From: Rhodanobacteraceae bacterium
Lineage (GTDB): Bacteria > Pseudomonadota > Gammaproteobacteria > Xanthomonadales > Xanthomonadaceae
Direction of reading: 5' to 3'
DNA: 64,000 nt
Assembly (NCBI GenBank): GCA_024233975.1
Contig: JACKOX010000011.1
Coordinates: 38,173-102,172, forward strand
In this document: in pieces, positions 23,664-32,936 of the stretch
Numbering within the stretch: position 1 is the first letter of the stretch
How the letters are laid out: the number at the start of each line of letters is the position of its first letter
Position numbers and translations under genes: made by a program
The notes under the pieces: model-generated
The model's database searches: none
Told to the model about the DNA's origin: nothing
Seen by the model: only the letters and a program-made list of their open reading frames with translations

Positions 23664-26546
23664 TCAGTCTTCGGCAAGTTCGACGCGATTGCGACCGCGG
23701 CGCTTGGCACGGTAGAGCGCGGTGTCGGCACGCTGCAGCAGCTGTGCCGGATCCTCGTCGAGACGCGGCACCTGCGTGGCTACGCCGAGACTGATGGTGA
23801 CGTCGCTGTCCTCACGGGTGAAGCGACGGCGCAGCTCCTCGGCGCGCAGCACGGCGCGGTCGGCGTTGTAGCCCGGCAGGATCAGCACAAACTCCTCACC
23901 ACCGAATCGAGCAACCAGTTCGCGGACCGGCTTCACCATGTTCGACAGCTCGTGGGCCACCCAGCGCAGGCGTTTGTCGCCTTCGAGGTGACCATGCTGG
24001 TCGTTGTAGCGCTTGAAATAGTCGACATCGACCATGATCACGCTGAGCGGCGTGGTTGCTTCCGCACAGCGCTGCCACTCGCGGGTGAGCGCCTGTTCCA
24101 TGGCACGTCGGTTGGCGACGCCGGTAAGGCTGTCCTCCGTCGCCAGTTCGGCCAGTCGCTCGTTGGCGTTTTCCAGCTCGCGCGTGCGCTCGGCGATCTT
24201 GTCTTCCAGCCGGCGATTGATCGCGACGAAGTTGCGGTAACGGACGCGTGAGACGAACTGGACGATGCCGGCGATCAAGAGCAACAGCAGCAGCAGTCCC
24301 AGAGCCAAGGCCCAATGGGTTCGATACCACTCGGGTGCGACGCTGAACTCGTAGTCCAGCGGACGCACTTCGCGACCACTGGCAACGCGGCCCTCGACCT
24401 GCAGGTGATACTCACCGGAATCGAGGCGACCGAAGCTGAGCGACGAGTCGTTGACCGACGACCAGTCGCTCCAGTTGTCCACACGACCAAGGATGCGCCA
24501 GCGAACCTCGGCGCCAGATTCCATGGTGATCAGCGCAAACTTGATGCGAAGCGCGTCGCCCGACTGGTAGTCGTAGTCCGCCGCGCTATCCAGCGGCATC
24601 AACTGCAGGCCGTCGCCACCCGGGCGGTACTCCACCCGACGCAGGCTGACTGCCAGATCGCGGCCAGGCGCTTCGCTCGCAATGGGGTCGTATTGCAGCA
24701 GGCTGCTCCAGGTAATGATGCGCAGACTGCCATCCGCATCCACATGGACATTGGAAAAGCCGCGTGCCAATCGCGAACCCAGACGTACCGGCTGCCACTT
24801 GTCCTCGCCTGGCGGGCGTCGCCACAGTTCGCGGGTGGTATGCGCGTAATCACCCAGCGGCGTGTTGACGACTTCCAGCTCCATCGGCCGATCGACCAGG
24901 GTGAATGGCGCCTCGTCGAAGGGCACGAAGCGATCGCCATCGAACTTGTAGGCGTGGGATCCCGAGCTGGCGATGAGATCGTCCCCGATCTTCACCATGC
25001 TGCTGCCGTAGTCCCTGTCGAAATCGAGCCCTTCCTTCGAACCGAAGGCGGTCTTCTCGGTGATCTCCCTGCCGTCTTCACTCAGCGTCCAGCGATACAC
25101 ACCACCGCGACTGTCGCCAATCCACAACGTGGCGGGACCGGTTTCCAGCATGGAGCTGAGGCTGATGTCATTCAGCGGCCAGGTCGCTGCGACGTTCCAT
25201 CCGCCATTGTTTCGCTCGAGGACGAGGATGTCGTCCTGTGCGGCGACAAACACGACGTCGGGATGGAAATGCGAACGCATCAACCAGAAAGCGGAAGCGC
25301 CTTTCCATATCCGCTCGGGGGTTTCACTGCCATTGGGGAGCCACAGCAAACCCATGCGCTCGCCGATCAGCAGGCCCTTTTCGTCTTCCAGCAGGTCGTT
25401 GGTTTCGAGCGCGGTTTCGATGACCTGGCGGAAGCGCATGCGGCCACTGCGACTGCGTTCGGCAACCGCGACGCCGCGCGAGTTGGCAACCCAAAGCGCG
25501 CCATTCGACCATGCGCTATCGGTAATGGAGCCGGGAATGCCGTCGGCGGCGCTATAGACCGACCAGGGCGAAGGCATGCGGAGGCGAACCAGATCGCCCT
25601 CGGTCGCCGCCCAGACCCCACCTTCCGTATCCGCCGCCAGTGCCAGAATCGAATAGGGTCCCAGCGGGACGCGGGAAAGGAACTTCAGATCGGCATCGAA
25701 ACGCAGCAGCTCGCCGCCCAGGGTGCCGACGAGAATGCTGTCATCGGACAGGGTGATGGCGAGGTAAGGTGAAGCGTCGACGAAAACCCGCTGTGCGTCG
25801 CCTTCGAGTCTGACGACGCGCTTGCCGTCATAGCGGTAGAAGGCATCGGCACCGACCAGTAGCAATCCGTCATTCCGCTTCAGCAGGGAGTTGAGCGGCT
25901 GGTTGGCGAACTGCTCGCCGCCCGGCAGCAGCGTGAAGTGCCCATCGTCAAACTGCGATACGCCCTTGCCGTCCACGCGTGCATATAGCGAGTCACCGGC
26001 AGCGAATACGCCGCGCACCTCAGGATCTAACGGCCAGCGACGCGTGCCGCCGTCCTTGCCGAGCCGAAGAAGCTGCGATTCGGCCTGGACGTAGATCGCG
26101 TCATCAGTGACCACGATCGACCAGATGTTCCCTAGATGCCTGTCCTCTCCCTTGAGGCCGAAGTCATCTCGCAGATCGTGAAATTCGTACTCGCCACTGC
26201 GGTGCACTTCGAGGTAGCCGAACTTATCGTAGCTGCCGACGTAAATGCGGCCGTTTTCGTCACGGCCCAACGAGCGGGCAACGGAATTACCCGGCAGCTC
26301 GATACGCTCCCAGGCCGACCCGTCATAGCGCAGGACACCCTCGACATTGCCAACGAACAGGCTGCCATCGAGGCCGGCCTGAACGGCAAGGTGTCTCGGC
26401 GCGGCGCCATAGTCCTCTGGCCCAAAGCGCTGGTGCAGGGGCATGCCGCTGATGGCGCTTTCTGCGCAAACGGGCGCAGGAAGGCCGCCCAACAGCAGGC
26501 TGACGACGACCAGCAAACCCGCGATTTGGCGGCTAAACGCGCTCAT
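23664..26546 (-). CDS. Periplasmic propeller-sensor diguanylate cyclase
   Basis: The ATG at 26546 begins a signal peptide (SRQIAGLLVVVSLLLGG); the mature chain is about 930 residues of a 960-aa precursor. Order: an N-terminal beta-propeller region of two-component-regulator type (repeats such as G-S-L-F-V-G-N, G-R-I-Y-V-G-S, G-G-V-W-A-A-T), a Y_Y_Y-like Ig fold (about 685-775), one membrane helix (ALALGLLLLLLLIAGIV), a short coiled coil and a GGDEF domain with intact GGEEF near residue 880 and an upstream D-V-D-Y-F-K site. It should sense a periplasmic ligand and make c-di-GMP. No histidine kinase is attached. It is divergent from pdxJ with 181 bases between. Confidence 0.88.
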   Translation of the reverse strand: MSAFSRQIAGLLVVVSLLLGGLPAPVCAESAISGMPLHQRFGPEDYGAAPRHLAVQAGLDGSLFVGNVEGVLRYDGSAWERIELPGNSVARSLGRDENGRIYVGSYDKFGYLEVHRSGEYEFHDLRDDFGLKGEDRHLGNIWSIVVTDDAIYVQAESQLLRLGKDGGTRRWPLDPEVRGVFAAGDSLYARVDGKGVSQFDDGHFTLLPGGEQFANQPLNSLLKRNDGLLLVGADAFYRYDGKRVVRLEGDAQRVFVDASPYLAITLSDDSILVGTLGGELLRFDADLKFLSRVPLGPYSILALAADTEGGVWAATEGDLVRLRMPSPWSVYSAADGIPGSITDSAWSNGALWVANSRGVAVAERSRSGRMRFRQVIETALETNDLLEDEKGLLIGERMGLLWLPNGSETPERIWKGASAFWLMRSHFHPDVVFVAAQDDILVLERNNGGWNVAATWPLNDISLSSMLETGPATLWIGDSRGGVYRWTLSEDGREITEKTAFGSKEGLDFDRDYGSSMVKIGDDLIASSGSHAYKFDGDRFVPFDEAPFTLVDRPMELEVVNTPLGDYAHTTRELWRRPPGEDKWQPVRLGSRLARGFSNVHVDADGSLRIITWSSLLQYDPIASEAPGRDLAVSLRRVEYRPGGDGLQLMPLDSAADYDYQSGDALRIKFALITMESGAEVRWRILGRVDNWSDWSSVNDSSLSFGRLDSGEYHLQVEGRVASGREVRPLDYEFSVAPEWYRTHWALALGLLLLLLLIAGIVQFVSRVRYRNFVAINRRLEDKIAERTRELENANERLAELATEDSLTGVANRRAMEQALTREWQRCAEATTPLSVIMVDVDYFKRYNDQHGHLEGDKRLRWVAHELSNMVKPVRELVARFGGEEFVLILPGYNADRAVLRAEELRRRFTREDSDVTISLGVATQVPRLDEDPAQLLQRADTALYRAKRRGRNRVELAED

Positions 26547-26727
26547 GAACCGAGTTTGACCGATTTGGCGGCACCGGTGTTTCACGTACGTCACGGTTTT
26601 CGCGGCCTTCGTCGGAATTTGCAGGGCCAATTTCATCGAAATTCCGATGACTTGCGCCGCATTGATGTTGGAGGCGCTGAACTATGGGGCGCTCGGTCGA
26701 TTTGCCGCCGGATGCTAATCTGCCGGC

Positions 26728-27495
26728 ATGACCCGACTCAGCATCAACGTCAACAAAGTGGCCGTGCTGCGCAACTCGCGCGGCGGCAGCGTGCCGGATG
26801 TGCGTGAAGCCGCGCGCGTGGCGCTCGAGGCCGGCTGCGGGGGCATCACCGTGCACCCGCGTCCCGACCAGCGACACATCCGCCCATCGGATGTGGAAGC
26901 CCTGTCCCTGCTGCTGCGTTCGCGTGACGGGGACCCGGAATTCAACATCGAAGGCAACCCGGTTCCCGGACCGCGCGGGGACTACCCGGGGCTGCTGCCG
27001 CTGGTGCTGGCGGTGCGTCCGCAACAGGTCACCCTGGTTCCGGATGGCGACGGGCAGATCACCTCGGACCACGGTTGGCGTCTGGATCCCGAACCGACGG
27101 GATTGCGTGAGCGAATCGCCGAGGCGAAGACGGCTGGCTGCCGTGTCAGTCTGTTCATGGATGCCGGCAGTCCGGATATCGCGCGCGTGGCCGAGCTGGG
27201 CGCGGACCGCATCGAGCTGTACACCGGCCCCTATGCCGCCGCGCACGCAGCCGGCTATGCCAATGCCGCGCTGGATGCCTGTGCGCGAAGTGCCGAAGTC
27301 GCCCGTTCGGCGGGGCTTGGCGTCAACGCCGGCCATGATCTCGACCAGCGCAACCTTCTCGACTTCCTGCGCCACGTCCAAGGTGTGGATGAAGTATCGA
27401 TCGGACACGCCGTTTTCTCGGAAGCGATCTACGACGGCCTGGCAGCGACAGTCGCCCGCTACCTGGCCATCATTGCGGCCAGCCGATCCGTCTGA
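26728..27495 (+). CDS. pdxJ: Pyridoxine 5'-phosphate synthase (PdxJ)
   Basis: The 255-aa TIM-barrel enzyme condenses 3-amino-2-oxopropyl phosphate with 1-deoxy-D-xylulose 5-phosphate to give pyridoxine 5'-phosphate, in the DXP-dependent vitamin B6 pathway. Family motifs are visible: LSINVNKVA...RNSRGG at the start, the VHPRPDQRHI loop, the Glu in EFNIEGNP, and the His in NAGHDL near the end. It is not next to recO or acpS, its usual partners in other gammaproteobacteria. It converges on the ExbD gene with a 27-base gap. Confidence 0.96.
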   Translation: MTRLSINVNKVAVLRNSRGGSVPDVREAARVALEAGCGGITVHPRPDQRHIRPSDVEALSLLLRSRDGDPEFNIEGNPVPGPRGDYPGLLPLVLAVRPQQVTLVPDGDGQITSDHGWRLDPEPTGLRERIAEAKTAGCRVSLFMDAGSPDIARVAELGADRIELYTGPYAAAHAAGYANAALDACARSAEVARSAGLGVNAGHDLDQRNLLDFLRHVQGVDEVSIGHAVFSEAIYDGLAATVARYLAIIAASRSV

Positions 27496-27522
27496 ACTCA
27501 GCGGACCGGCTGCCGCGGTCTT

Positions 27523-27939
27523 TCACTGGCTGAATTCTGCGAAGCTGATGCGCTGGAAGCGCGCGTCCTTCGCCACCGCCAGCACTCTGGCCATGTACTG
27601 ATAGTCCGCGTCTGGTGAGGTCTCCAGAATCAACATGGGCTGGTTGTCCCGCGATGCTTCCAGCTGCAATGACGGCTGCAGGGCCGTCGCTGGCAACGGG
27701 CTGTCGTTCCAGTACAGGTCGCCCAGTGCGCCGATGCGCAGGTGGATCGGATCGGGGGAGTCGGGATGTTCAATGACTGGCCCGCTCTGCGGCAAGTCGA
27801 TCTGGATCGGGCGGGAAAGCACCGGGGCGGTGACCATGAAGATGATCAGCAATACCAGCATCACGTCCACGAGTGGCGTCACATTCATGCTGGCCATTGC
27901 CGAACGGGCGCCGGAAGGCAGTTGATTCGCGAATGCCAT
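27523..27939 (-). CDS. exbD: ExbD/TolR-family biopolymer transport protein (third copy)
   Basis: The start at 27939 follows AAGGAGATC; the product is 138 aa. It has one N-terminal membrane helix (about 20-40) with the essential proton-path Asp (D25 in NVTPLVDVML), and a periplasmic domain of about 95 residues. It shares the frame of the two ExbD genes upstream but is the most divergent, especially in the periplasmic part. A strong terminator lies between it and the second exbD, so it is transcribed less than the rest or from its own start. It converges on pdxJ. Confidence 0.93.
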   Translation of the reverse strand: MAFANQLPSGARSAMASMNVTPLVDVMLVLLIIFMVTAPVLSRPIQIDLPQSGPVIEHPDSPDPIHLRIGALGDLYWNDSPLPATALQPSLQLEASRDNQPMLILETSPDADYQYMARVLAVAKDARFQRISFAEFSQ

Positions 27940-28070
27940 GGTCGATCTCCTTGTCGAAGCGTGGCCTTGCCACGCGATCTTGGAGTTCCCGTCAGCCGGC
28001 GATCCCTCGCCAATGCCGCATTTCGCCAATCCCTGGTCCCGGTCGCTGACCGGAACGCGTCGCCCGCATA

Positions 28071-28103
28071 AGAAAGGGCCCGCAGGTTTTCACCTGCGGG
28101 CCC
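28071..28103 (-). terminator. Rho-independent terminator between exbD copies
   Basis: On the minus strand a perfect 12-bp stem (GGGCCCGCAGGT / ACCTGCGGGCCC) with a 4-base loop is followed by TTTCTT. It lies 35 bases after the second exbD stop and 132 bases before the third exbD start, so it would end or attenuate the TonB operon. Confidence 0.85.
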
Positions 28104-28137
28104 AGTATAGTCCCGAAGCGTCAGAAGCCAACAAGCG

Positions 28138-28557
<420 letters not shown>

Positions 28558-28572
28558 GCGTGTCTCCTTGGC

Positions 28573-28986
28573 TCAGTGTTCCGGCGTGGCGACAAAGCCC
28601 ACGCGTCGGATACCGACTTCCTTGGCAGTCTTCACCGCCGACTGCACGATCCGGTAGCGGGTCGTGGCATCGGCGCGGACGTCCACCTGCGGCTGCGGCT
28701 TCTTCTGCGCCTCGACGGCGAGCTTGGAACGAAGTACTTCCATGTCCACCAGCTCGTCGTTGAGGTAGATGTCGCCATCTTCCTTGATCGCCACGGTCAC
28801 CGGACGATCGGAATCATCCGGCTTGGTCTCGAGCATGGCTTCGGGCAGCACGATCTCGACCTTGTGCGACATCAGCGGCGCCGTGATCATGAAGATGATC
28901 AGCAGCACCAGCATCACGTCGACCAGCGGCGTGACGTTGATTTCCGCCATCGGCCCGCCGCTGTCTCCACCTGCACTGAATGCCAT
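28573..28986 (-). CDS. exbD: ExbD/TolR-family biopolymer transport protein (first copy)
   Basis: The 137-aa product has the same plan as its neighbour: Gly/Ser-rich head, a single membrane helix with D23 in the NVTPLVDVML motif, and a periplasmic domain with two conserved basic C-terminal strands. It lies 22 bases after exbB and 15 bases before the second exbD, within the TonB operon. Two adjacent ExbD genes in one operon are common in Xanthomonas-type TonB systems, where the second copy is needed for some functions but not iron uptake (established for Xanthomonas campestris). Confidence 0.94.
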   Translation of the reverse strand: MAFSAGGDSGGPMAEINVTPLVDVMLVLLIIFMITAPLMSHKVEIVLPEAMLETKPDDSDRPVTVAIKEDGDIYLNDELVDMEVLRSKLAVEAQKKPQPQVDVRADATTRYRIVQSAVKTAKEVGIRRVGFVATPEH

Positions 28987-29008
28987 TACCTAACTCCCGT
29001 CCGACGGA

Positions 29009-29842
29009 TTACTTGCCCTTCACTTCACCGACGCGAGAGCCGGTGGCGAAGAAGTCATGCAGGTCGTGGGCGAAGGTGTCGAACTTGGCGTTGGTCACGC
29101 GGTTCAGGCGCACGAAGAAGTTGTACGCAAGCACCGCCGGGATGGCGACCGCCAGACCGATCGCGGTCATGATCAGCGCCTCACCGACCGGGCCGGCGAC
29201 CACGTCAATCGAGGCCTGACCGGAAGCACCGATGCGAATCAGGGCATGGTAGATGCCCCACACCGTACCGAGCAGACCAACGAATGGTGCGGTTGAACCC
29301 ACGGTGGCCAGCAGGGTCAGTCCGTTCTCCAGACGTGAACTCTCGCGAGCCACGGCCTGGCGCAGGGCGCGGTCGATGAACTCGGAGCGGTTCAGCGCCT
29401 CGACCAGACGGCTGCCTTCATGACGCTGATGGTGAGCCGCGGCGACCGCGCAGTCGAGGGCGATCTTGGAGAACGGCTCGCCCTTCGGCTGGTCTTCCAT
29501 GTAGCGGATCGCTTCCTGCGCGTTCTGGGTTTCCCAGAAGGTGCTCATCACGCGGTCGGCGCGCGAACGGATCACCATGTTCTTCAGCAGGTTGACGATG
29601 ATGTAGTACCAGGAGCCGATCGACATCAGCACCAGCATGATGAACACGATCCAGCCGACCGCGTCGAAGTTCTGGATCAGGTGGTCAAAGCCCATGCCTT
29701 CCAGAGCCTGTGCGTCGTTGGTGCCGCCCATGCCCGGACCCACGCCCGGATCGGCCGCCATCGGCGCGGTATCAACCGGCGCTTCGACCGGAGCGGTTGC
29801 GGCCTGATCGACCGGCTGATTGGAAGCAGCATCCTGTTGCAT
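29009..29842 (-). CDS. exbB: ExbB/TolQ-type proton channel subunit
   Basis: The 277-aa protein has three membrane segments: TM1 about 62-84 (AVGWIVFIMLVLMSIGSWYY), TM2 near GLTLLATVGSTAPFVGLLGTVWG, and TM3 near GEALIMTAIGLAVAIPAVLAYN. The two latter blocks are the MotA/TolQ/ExbB hallmark. The N-terminal 45 residues are an Ala/Pro/Asp-rich low-complexity extension, longer than in E. coli ExbB. ExbB pentamers house an ExbD dimer and use proton motive force to drive TonB. It sits between tonB (16-base gap) and exbD genes. Confidence 0.94.
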   Translation of the reverse strand: MQQDAASNQPVDQAATAPVEAPVDTAPMAADPGVGPGMGGTNDAQALEGMGFDHLIQNFDAVGWIVFIMLVLMSIGSWYYIIVNLLKNMVIRSRADRVMSTFWETQNAQEAIRYMEDQPKGEPFSKIALDCAVAAAHHQRHEGSRLVEALNRSEFIDRALRQAVARESSRLENGLTLLATVGSTAPFVGLLGTVWGIYHALIRIGASGQASIDVVAGPVGEALIMTAIGLAVAIPAVLAYNFFVRLNRVTNAKFDTFAHDLHDFFATGSRVGEVKGK

Positions 29843-29858
29843 ACGCCTACCCTTTTAC

Positions 29859-30524
29859 CTAATTGAGACTGAAATTGATCGGGACCAGTACCCAGCCCTG
29901 GATCGGCTGGCCATTCTTGAATCCCGGGTTGAACTTCCATTTCTTGACGCCCTTGAGGGCGGCCATATCCAGCACACGATGCCCGCTGGACGTTTCAACT
30001 TCCACCTTCAGCGGGTCCCCGGTCTCACCAACCAGGACCCGCAACATCACATCGCCTTCCAACTGCTTCTGCCGAGCCCGCACCGGGTATTCGACCTTGG
30101 CGATGTAGCCGTAACTCTGCTGGACCGAAGGTCCGATTTCCGAAGCCTGCTTCGGTTGGGTTGGGATTGGCGCCGCCTGCTCATCGGCCACATAGCCCAT
30201 GTCGGACGGCGTATCGAAGATCACCGGAGGCGCATCGATCGCTACTTGCTGCTCAGGCTGCACCGGTTGTGGCCTTGGCTGCTCCTGCTTCGTCTCGATC
30301 TCCGGGGCAACCGGCATCGGCACGACAGTCGGTGGCTTCGGCTCTTCCTTGACGGTATCCACGTAAACAAAGGGGTCAGGCTTGGGTGGAGGTCCTTCCA
30401 CCGGCGCCGATGGCGCCAGAACGACCATGAAGGCCGCAATGTGAAAGGCACCGGCAAACCCCATTCCGGTGATCCTCGCCCAGTTCAAACGGCGTCCCGC
30501 CTGTGGCTGATGGTTTGTGTTCAT
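29859..30524 (-). CDS. tonB: TonB energy transducer (first copy in operon order after the poly-Pro copy)
   Basis: The 221-aa protein has one N-terminal membrane helix with the conserved His (GAFHIAAFMVV), a Pro/Glu/Lys/Gln-rich periplasmic spacer (about 55-110) and a C-terminal TonB fold with YPVRARQKQLEGDVMLRV and WKFNPGFKNGQP. It transmits force from ExbB/ExbD to outer-membrane TonB-dependent receptors. Its spacer is much less proline-monotonous than the neighbouring TonB copy. It is 16 bases before exbB, so this copy is the most tightly coupled to the motor. Confidence 0.93.
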   Translation of the reverse strand: MNTNHQPQAGRRLNWARITGMGFAGAFHIAAFMVVLAPSAPVEGPPPKPDPFVYVDTVKEEPKPPTVVPMPVAPEIETKQEQPRPQPVQPEQQVAIDAPPVIFDTPSDMGYVADEQAAPIPTQPKQASEIGPSVQQSYGYIAKVEYPVRARQKQLEGDVMLRVLVGETGDPLKVEVETSSGHRVLDMAALKGVKKWKFNPGFKNGQPIQGWVLVPINFSLN

Positions 30525-30658
30525 GGCTTCATGACCTCCTGATCAGCTTTCCGCCCGGTTTCCCGTGGCCTCGATGTTATTGTCCCTTCCCTTGCTGTTG
30601 CTGACTCCTGCTGTTCCTTTCTTTCCCTGAATGGTTGTCAGTCGGATCGAGAGCCCGA

Positions 30659-31330
30659 TCAGCCGGTCAGGCTGAAGTTGATCGGCACCAGAACCCAACC
30701 TTCCACCGGCTGGCCACTACGGCGACCCGGATTGAACTTCCACTTCTTGACCGCTTCCTGGGCCGCCTGATCGAGGCGACGATGGCCACTGGACGTCTCA
30801 ACCTGGATGTCCAACGGATCACCATTGGCGCTGACCAGCACGCGCAGCACCACCGTGCCCTCTTCACGCATACGGCGAGACTGCGGCGGGTAACGCGGCG
30901 GGCGGGCGCGGCGATAGCTCTGGTCCTCCGTGGGACCGAAGACCTGATCGACCGGCGGTGCCGGCGGTGCCGGCGGTGCCGGCGGCGGCGCCTCGTATGC
31001 CATTTCCGATGGGGTATCGAAAACGACCGGCGGCGGCGGCGGCTGTTCCGGCGGCGGCGGCGGCGCCTGGATTGGCGGCGGCTTGATTTCCTGCTTGATG
31101 ACCTTCGGCGGCTCCGGCGGCGGTGGCGGCGGCGGCGGCGGCGGCGGCGGTGGCTCGATGAGCGTCACCTCGAAGATCGACTCTTCTTCGTCTTCCGCAG
31201 GAGGCGGATTGACCGGCGCCATCAGCATCATGAACGCGGCCACATGGAAGGCCATGGCAAAAGCCAGACCACCGATGCGCGGCCAGTTCAGCTTGTCGCC
31301 GTTGTCCTGGTTGTGATTGGAATCCGTCAT
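30659..31330 (-). CDS. tonB: TonB energy transducer with poly-proline spacer
   Basis: The 223-aa protein has an N-terminal membrane helix containing the conserved His (MAFHVAAFMMLM), a spacer of extreme proline content including 13 consecutive Pro, then a TonB C-terminal domain ending in WKFNPGRRSGQPVEGW. The spacer should span the periplasm as a rigid polyproline II rod. It is a close paralogue of the TonB encoded next in the operon: the C-terminal blocks and N-terminal helix are nearly the same. A 134-base gap separates the two. Two TonB proteins may serve different receptors. Confidence 0.93.
   Translation of the reverse strand: MTDSNHNQDNGDKLNWPRIGGLAFAMAFHVAAFMMLMAPVNPPPAEDEEESIFEVTLIEPPPPPPPPPPPPPEPPKVIKQEIKPPPIQAPPPPPEQPPPPPVVFDTPSEMAYEAPPPAPPAPPAPPVDQVFGPTEDQSYRRARPPRYPPQSRRMREEGTVVLRVLVSANGDPLDIQVETSSGHRRLDQAAQEAVKKWKFNPGRRSGQPVEGWVLVPINFSLTG
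31115..31153. repeat. GGC/GGT trinucleotide repeat encoding 13 prolines
   Basis: Thirteen in-frame codons (CCG or CCA on the minus strand) encode a pure proline run in the TonB spacer. Replication slippage would change length without frameshift. Confidence 0.85.
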
Positions 31331-31469
31331 TGGCGGCGTGACCTCTTGCTATGACCGGGGCCGGTCGGGCGTGCCCGCCGCGGCGCGGCGTGCACCGCGA
31401 AGCGGCAACGGGATACGAAGCTTATAACATGTCGCCAGACGGCACCATCGGCGCCGCCGGCACCCTCTA

Positions 31470-32747
31470 TTACTTGACGCCGCTGGCTCGGAGCCAGGAT
31501 TCGGCGGCGTTCTTGGTTTCCGGATAGCCTGCTGCCTTCTTGTAGGCGGCAATGCCGGCAGCCTTGTTGCTCATACCAAGTTCGGCGCCACCAATGACGA
31601 TCCAGGCGTCGCCCGGTCGCTTGAGGTCGCGCGCCAGCGCCTTGTTCGCGGCGGCCTTTGCCTCGGCATACCGATCGTTTTCGTACAACAGGCGGGCCTG
31701 ATTAACGTAATCGTCACCAGTGTTCGACAGCTCGGCGGCCTTGCCGTACCACTCGATGGCGTCCTTGCTGCGATCGGAGAAGTAGAAGGCCTCTGCCTTG
31801 ACGTGGTACAGCTCCGCGCTCGGCTGCAGGATTCCCTTGGCCAGGCCTTCGTCGATGGTGGCGATGGCCTTGTCTTCCTTTTCGGCATAGTGGTACAGCC
31901 GATACAGCTGGTCGTAATCCTTGGCCGTGGTCATCAGTCCGCGCGCCTTGGCGTCCTCGAGCAGGGCCGTGGCCTCGGCGTATTTCTCGGCCTGCAGGTA
32001 CACCGTGCTCAGGTTGCGGATCAGCGTGGTGTTGTCCGGATCACCTGCCAACTGCTGCTTGGCGACGTTGATCGCTTCTTCCGGCTGCTCCATGTCGGCA
32101 TAGCAGGCGATCAGGATCTGCGGCCAGGCCGACTGCGGCTTGACGCCCTTGGCATCGGACTTGGCGATGGCGTCCTTGATCAGCGGCACCGCACCCGGGC
32201 AGTCATCCTGCTGGTACTTGATGGAACCACGCAGACCGACGAACTCGGGGCCATCGGAGCGGGTTTCCTCGATCAGGCGCTTCACCGTCTGGTCGGCGGC
32301 GGCCAGCTGGTCCTCGGCCTGCTGCATCTGGGCGATCTGCAGCATGATCGAGAAATGCGTGTCATTGGGCAGCGAGTTCTCGTCGAGCGCATGCTGCAGG
32401 TATTCGATGGCCTTGCCGTAGTTGTCCTTGTCCATCATCTGATAGGCAAGGGTCTGGTCGGCGATGGCCCGGTCGTAGGCGCTGGCCTTGCCGTGCGCGA
32501 GGATTTCCTCGGCCAGCAGGCGCACCTGATCCTCGGTACCGTCTTCGGAAGACAGCTCGAACATCTTGTTGAGCTGCTTGTTCACGGCACGTGAAGGCTT
32601 GATTTCCGGCTCGACGCGTGTCGCGTTCGGATACTTCGGCTCCGGCTTCGGCTCTTCTTTCTTGCGAGCCATTGCCAGCGGCGATGCGAGCATGGCGACA
32701 ACGGCAAGCGCCAGAACGCCCTTCTTCAGATTTCGACCAGTTTTCAT
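31470..32747 (-). CDS. Secreted TPR protein of the TonB operon
   Basis: The 425-aa product has a signal peptide (MKTGRNLKKGVLALAVVAMLASPLAMA is longer than needed; cleavage near residue 27), a short Lys/Glu/Pro stretch, then TPR helices to the end (e.g. KAIEYLQHALDENSLP, PEEAINVAKQQLAGDPDN). It is the first gene of the minus-strand run leading into two tonB, exbB and exbD genes, with 139 bases before the poly-Pro TonB. Periplasmic TPR partners are known to assist some TonB systems (TtpC in Vibrio), so it may scaffold the motor or receptors (inference). Homology to TtpC is not claimed. Confidence 0.8.
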   Translation of the reverse strand: MKTGRNLKKGVLALAVVAMLASPLAMARKKEEPKPEPKYPNATRVEPEIKPSRAVNKQLNKMFELSSEDGTEDQVRLLAEEILAHGKASAYDRAIADQTLAYQMMDKDNYGKAIEYLQHALDENSLPNDTHFSIMLQIAQMQQAEDQLAAADQTVKRLIEETRSDGPEFVGLRGSIKYQQDDCPGAVPLIKDAIAKSDAKGVKPQSAWPQILIACYADMEQPEEAINVAKQQLAGDPDNTTLIRNLSTVYLQAEKYAEATALLEDAKARGLMTTAKDYDQLYRLYHYAEKEDKAIATIDEGLAKGILQPSAELYHVKAEAFYFSDRSKDAIEWYGKAAELSNTGDDYVNQARLLYENDRYAEAKAAANKALARDLKRPGDAWIVIGGAELGMSNKAAGIAAYKKAAGYPETKNAAESWLRASGVK

Positions 32748-32936
32748 TTCGATTCCCTCCTCGCTTTCTGCCGCGTCCCTGAGGCGCTGTCGACGCGTTT
32801 GGCGACGTGAACGGACTAGGCTAACCCGTGACGTGGGCGCCGCTCAAGCCCATTCTTGCTTGATTTCTGTGCACTGTTTCTCGCGCCGGACAATTCAGCC
32901 TCGGTTTCTGTCAACGCGGAAAGGGGGTTGCCGGGG

